Shown here: piece by piece, positions 35,264 to 37,633 of the stretch
Numbering within the stretch: the first letter of the stretch is position 1
Layout of the letters: each line of letters begins with the position of its first letter
Assembly (NCBI RefSeq): GCF_001044235.1
Contig: NZ_JYNL01000006.1
Span: forward strand, 3,908 to 41,540
DNA length: 37,633 nucleotides
Reading direction: 5' to 3'
DNA from: Mycolicibacterium chlorophenolicum
GTDB lineage: Bacteria > Actinomycetota > Actinomycetes > Mycobacteriales > Mycobacteriaceae
The notes under the pieces: generated by a model
The model's database searches: none
The model's input: only the letters and a program-made list of their open reading frames with translations
Told to the model about the DNA's origin: nothing
Translations under genes and position numbers: made by a program

Positions 35264-36060
35264 GTGGGCAGGCCTTCCTTCTCCGCGTCGGCGCGGTACC
35301 GGTCCACCCACTCGTCGGAGCGTTGATCGGCCTGCCGTTCCAGCACCGGGGGCGGCGCGAGCCGCGGATCCTGGCCGACGGCCTCCAGCACCGACGCCAC
35401 CACCTGGGTGAGGTTGCGCCACAGCACCGGATAGGGCACGTCCATCGGCGCGACGTTCTCCTCGGCGAACCAGGTGCGCCAGCCCTCCTCCTGGGCGCGC
35501 AGCATCGTGACCACGTGGGCGATGGCGCCGGCGTGGTACTCGGCGCGCGCGTCGCGCACCGGGTCGGGCCGGCCGCGCCAGACCCGGGTCTGCACCGCAC
35601 GCCAGAACGAAACCGCTTGGGAGACAACGTCGGGACGATAGACGTGGATGAGGACGGGATCGGTGCCGACGACGTCGCGGATCGCGGCGAGCAGCCCGGT
35701 GCCCGACCGGTCGGGCAGTCCTTCGGCGCGCTGGAGCAGCAGCGGCGTCTGGTTCCACATCAGCTTGCCGCCCCAGATGCCGTTCGGCGTGCGGCCGACG
35801 GTGCGGATGTAGTCCCGCCAGATCTCCGGCGGAGCGAGATCCGGTTTGCCCTCGTCGAGGGGATCGAGAAGCCGCAGAATCGACTCGTCCTGCACGCCCT
35901 CGAACCATTGCCGCGGCTGCGGCGACTGACTGGTGGTCGGCAGGTACTGGAAGAACTCGCCCGGTTCACCGGCCACGCCGGTGGCGCGCAGCGACTCGAC
36001 GAGCAGGGTGCTGCCACTGCGCTGGGAGGCGAGCACCAGATATGCCGTCGAGGCTGACAT
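35260..36060 (-). CDS. stf0: Stf0-type trehalose 2-sulfotransferase (Rv0295c-like)
   Basis: A 266-residue PAPS-dependent sulfotransferase. [15 protein letters not shown] (about 10-24) is the 5'-phosphosulfate-binding loop. [13 protein letters not shown] follows, with Glu35 in the place of the catalytic Glu described for M. smegmatis Stf0. [18 protein letters not shown] is the 3'-phosphate-binding segment. Stf0 transfers sulfate from PAPS to the 2-hydroxyl of trehalose, the first step of sulfolipid synthesis in M. tuberculosis and a product also made in M. smegmatis. The ATG at 36060 gives the usual length; the upstream extension is not conserved in form. It is coupled to cysD. Confidence 0.93.
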   Translation of the reverse strand: MSASTAYLVLASQRSGSTLLVESLRATGVAGEPGEFFQYLPTTSQSPQPRQWFEGVQDESILRLLDPLDEGKPDLAPPEIWRDYIRTVGRTPNGIWGGKLMWNQTPLLLQRAEGLPDRSGTGLLAAIRDVVGTDPVLIHVYRPDVVSQAVSFWRAVQTRVWRGRPDPVRDARAEYHAGAIAHVVTMLRAQEEGWRTWFAEENVAPMDVPYPVLWRNLTQVVASVLEAVGQDPRLAPPPVLERQADQRSDEWVDRYRADAEKEGLPT

Positions 36061-36112
36061 GCGCGTGAGCTTAGCCTGAGGTTTCAGCGCTGCGCACCCT
36101 CGGATTTTGCAA

Positions 36113-37525
36113 TCACGCTGAGGGAAACTCTTGCCCCGATCGCGGCTGGTCGACGATTCCGCGTTCGGCGGCATTCGCTCTGCGACTTGGGATTTCGAGA
36201 TCACGCACCAGCAGATACGTCTCGGTGTACCGGGCGGCGATCCGGGTACCCGCGAAGTCCGACGGGATGACGTCGCCCGTCTTCTGCCGCCAGTCGTTGA
36301 GCATCAGCGCCAGGTCGCTGCCGATCGCCTCCGCTCTGTCGATGGCCTCTGCCTTGCCGGTGGGCTGCGCGGCGAGCAGGTTGTGGGACTCCGTCGGATC
36401 GGCGGCGAGGTCGTAGAGCTCGCGTTCCGGCCGCGGCGTCTGCACCAGCGGTTCGACCGCACGGCCCGGTGCACTGTCGGCGATGTCCCACGGCAGGTCC
36501 AGCATCGGCCGGGCCGCGTAGTTCTCGATGTAGCTGTACTCCTTGGTTCGGATCGCGCGGATCGGATCGAACGAGTCGTGGTAGGTCTTCGTGGTGTACA
36601 CCGCCGTGCGGACCGGGTCGGTGTGCGTCGCGTTCTCGACCAGATGCCCTGCGTGGGAGAGCCCTTCGATCTCGGGGGGCCCCTCGACGCCGAGCAGGTC
36701 GAGCAGCGTGGGCAGCAGGTCGACCCCGCTGAACAGTTCGTCGTAGACCCTCGGCGCCACCGCGGCGTCGCGGGGCGGCCGGATGATCATCGCGATGCCG
36801 GTTCCCGCCCCGTAGAGCGTGGATTTCGCGCGGGGCAGCGCCGGGCCGTGGTCGGTGACGAACACGACCCAGGTGGTGCGGTCGAGTCCCGTCTCGGCGA
36901 GCGTGTCGAGCAGTTGGCCGACGGCGGCGTCGGCGACCGCGATCGATCCGTAGAAGTCCGCGAGGTCCTGACGCACCGGATCGGTGTCGGGCAGGAACTC
37001 CGGCAGGTCCACGGTTGCGGGATCGGCCGGGTCATAGCGGTCGTGCGGGTAGGGCCGGTGGGTTTCGAAGAAGCCCGCGGTGAGCAGGAACGGCTTGTCC
37101 GGCGGATCGGCGAGCCAGCTCCTGGCCCGCTCGACGACGTACTCGCAGTACGAGTTCGACACGTCGAACTCGTCGAAGCCGAGCCTCGAGGGGAAGGACG
37201 TCTCGTGCTGCATCCCGAAAAGGGCAGTATGCCAACCATTTTCGGCGAGGATGTGGGGCAGGGTGCGTACGCCTGCGCGGTACTCCCAGCCGTGGTGGGC
37301 CAGTCCGATCAGCCCGTTGCTCTGCGGATAGCGACCGGTGAACAGCGAGCCCCGCGACGGCGAGCACAGCGGCGCGGTCGCGTGGGCGTCGGTGAACAGG
37401 ATGCCCTCGGCGGCCAGCGCGTCGAGCCGGGGACTGGTCACGTCGGGGTGGCCGTAGACGCCGAGGTAGCGACCGAGGTCGTGCCAGTGCACGAGCAGAA
37501 CGTTGTCCCGCTTCGCTTCACCCAC
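36113..37525 (-). CDS. Arylsulfatase-family sulfatase (Rv0296c-like)
   Basis: A 470-residue type I sulfatase. The formylglycine motif CSPSR is at residues 54-58 (Cys54 is the residue matured by a formylglycine-generating enzyme), followed by GSLFTGRYP. The metal-site residues FVTDHGP are present. The N-terminal ADD pair of arylsulfatases is replaced by HWHDLG (His14 to Asp16), as in some related sulfatases. There is no signal peptide, so it is probably cytosolic. It starts with GTG and ends 52 bp before stf0 on the same strand. The natural sulfate ester is unknown. Confidence 0.9.
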   Translation of the reverse strand: MGEAKRDNVLLVHWHDLGRYLGVYGHPDVTSPRLDALAAEGILFTDAHATAPLCSPSRGSLFTGRYPQSNGLIGLAHHGWEYRAGVRTLPHILAENGWHTALFGMQHETSFPSRLGFDEFDVSNSYCEYVVERARSWLADPPDKPFLLTAGFFETHRPYPHDRYDPADPATVDLPEFLPDTDPVRQDLADFYGSIAVADAAVGQLLDTLAETGLDRTTWVVFVTDHGPALPRAKSTLYGAGTGIAMIIRPPRDAAVAPRVYDELFSGVDLLPTLLDLLGVEGPPEIEGLSHAGHLVENATHTDPVRTAVYTTKTYHDSFDPIRAIRTKEYSYIENYAARPMLDLPWDIADSAPGRAVEPLVQTPRPERELYDLAADPTESHNLLAAQPTGKAEAIDRAEAIGSDLALMLNDWRQKTGDVIPSDFAGTRIAARYTETYLLVRDLEIPSRRANAAERGIVDQPRSGQEFPSA

Positions 37526-37633
37526 AGGTCGTCCTTAAGTTCGTAGTTGCAGTTACTTCGTGTTGTTACGTTGGGCTGTGACCCGGGTGGGTCGGGTGAG
37601 GCTGCATGGTCGTAGCCGGCCCTGGTGGTGCGG
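37526..37633. promoter_or_regulatory. Upstream region of the sulfatase, with tandem repeat and promoter-like boxes
   Basis: This 108-bp end of the window is less GC-rich than its surroundings. Imperfect direct repeats TTCGTAGTTGCAGTTAC (37540-37556) and TTCGTGTTGTTAC (37557-37569) stand side by side and may be a regulator site. On the plus strand, TACGTT at 37567-37572 is a -10-like box just before a GTG at 37578. No minus-strand -10 box for the sulfatase is convincing. Confidence 0.4.
37578..37633 (+). CDS. Possible 5' end of a further gene, cut by the window
   Basis: A frame from the GTG at 37578 is open to the window end (18 codons, VTRVGRVRLHGRSRPWWC). It follows a -10-like box with 5 nt spacing. 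It is too short to recognise any family, and the call depends on the sequence beyond the window. Confidence 0.2.
   Translation, partial: MTRVGRVRLHGRSRPWWC

Overview
The window is high-GC actinobacterial DNA and almost certainly comes from a Mycolicibacterium or another rapidly growing Mycobacterium. It carries a complete ESX-3 type VII secretion locus with PE and PPE genes, mycobacterial FadD/FadE enzymes, a Stf0-type trehalose sulfotransferase and many GTG starts. From memory, the gene order follows M. tuberculosis Rv0269c to Rv0296c (polD2-like, fadD2, fadE6, hydrolase, VOC protein, TetR, MpaB-like, methyltransferase, ESX-3, hydrolase, tam, stf0, sulfatase). Several genes are inserted relative to that order. 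No database search was possible. I see no tRNA, rRNA, CRISPR array, insertion sequence or phage gene, and no gene-free stretch longer than about 150 bases.

Left part (1-15921): lipid and small-molecule metabolism with many regulators. It holds a partial acyl-CoA dehydrogenase, a STAS-domain protein, a LigD-like primase-polymerase divergent from fadD2, a short-chain dehydrogenase, a small membrane protein, the double-domain fadE6, a 2-hydroxyacid dehydrogenase overlapping an alpha/beta hydrolase, and a VOC protein. A cluster that looks like an insertion follows: MarR regulator, DUF2000 protein, Lrp/AsnC regulator and a bicupin. Then come a TetR regulator divergent from an MpaB/DUF2236 protein, and a SAM methyltransferase. 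Several intergenic gaps contain palindromes that look like operators, and one convergent junction has a clean bidirectional hairpin.

Middle (15922-30494): the ESX-3 operon, eccA3-eccB3-eccC3-PE5-PPE4-esxG-esxH-espG3-eccD3-mycP3-eccE3. Most junctions are overlapping or nearly so. Two IdeR-like iron boxes lie just before eccA3. The operon builds the membrane channel (EccB, C, D, E and MycP), the cytosolic AAA ATPase and chaperone (EccA3, EspG3) and the substrates EsxG/EsxH and PE5/PPE4, which are used for siderophore-dependent iron acquisition. The main surprise is the mycosin MycP3. It keeps the catalytic Asp and His, but Gly replaces the nucleophilic Ser and Asp replaces the oxyanion Asn, so it is predicted to be a pseudoprotease. 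EsxH also lacks one of the four zinc ligands described for the M. tuberculosis protein.

Right part (30433-37633): an alpha/beta hydrolase whose 3' end overlaps eccE3 on the opposite strand, a trans-aconitate methyltransferase-like gene, and a four-gene minus-strand sulfur module in transcription order sulfatase, stf0, cysD, cysNC. The module contains sulfate activation to PAPS, a PAPS-dependent sulfotransferase and a sulfatase, so it could make and remove a sulfated glycan or glycolipid such as trehalose-2-sulfate. The window ends in a promoter-like region, possibly with the first codons of another gene.
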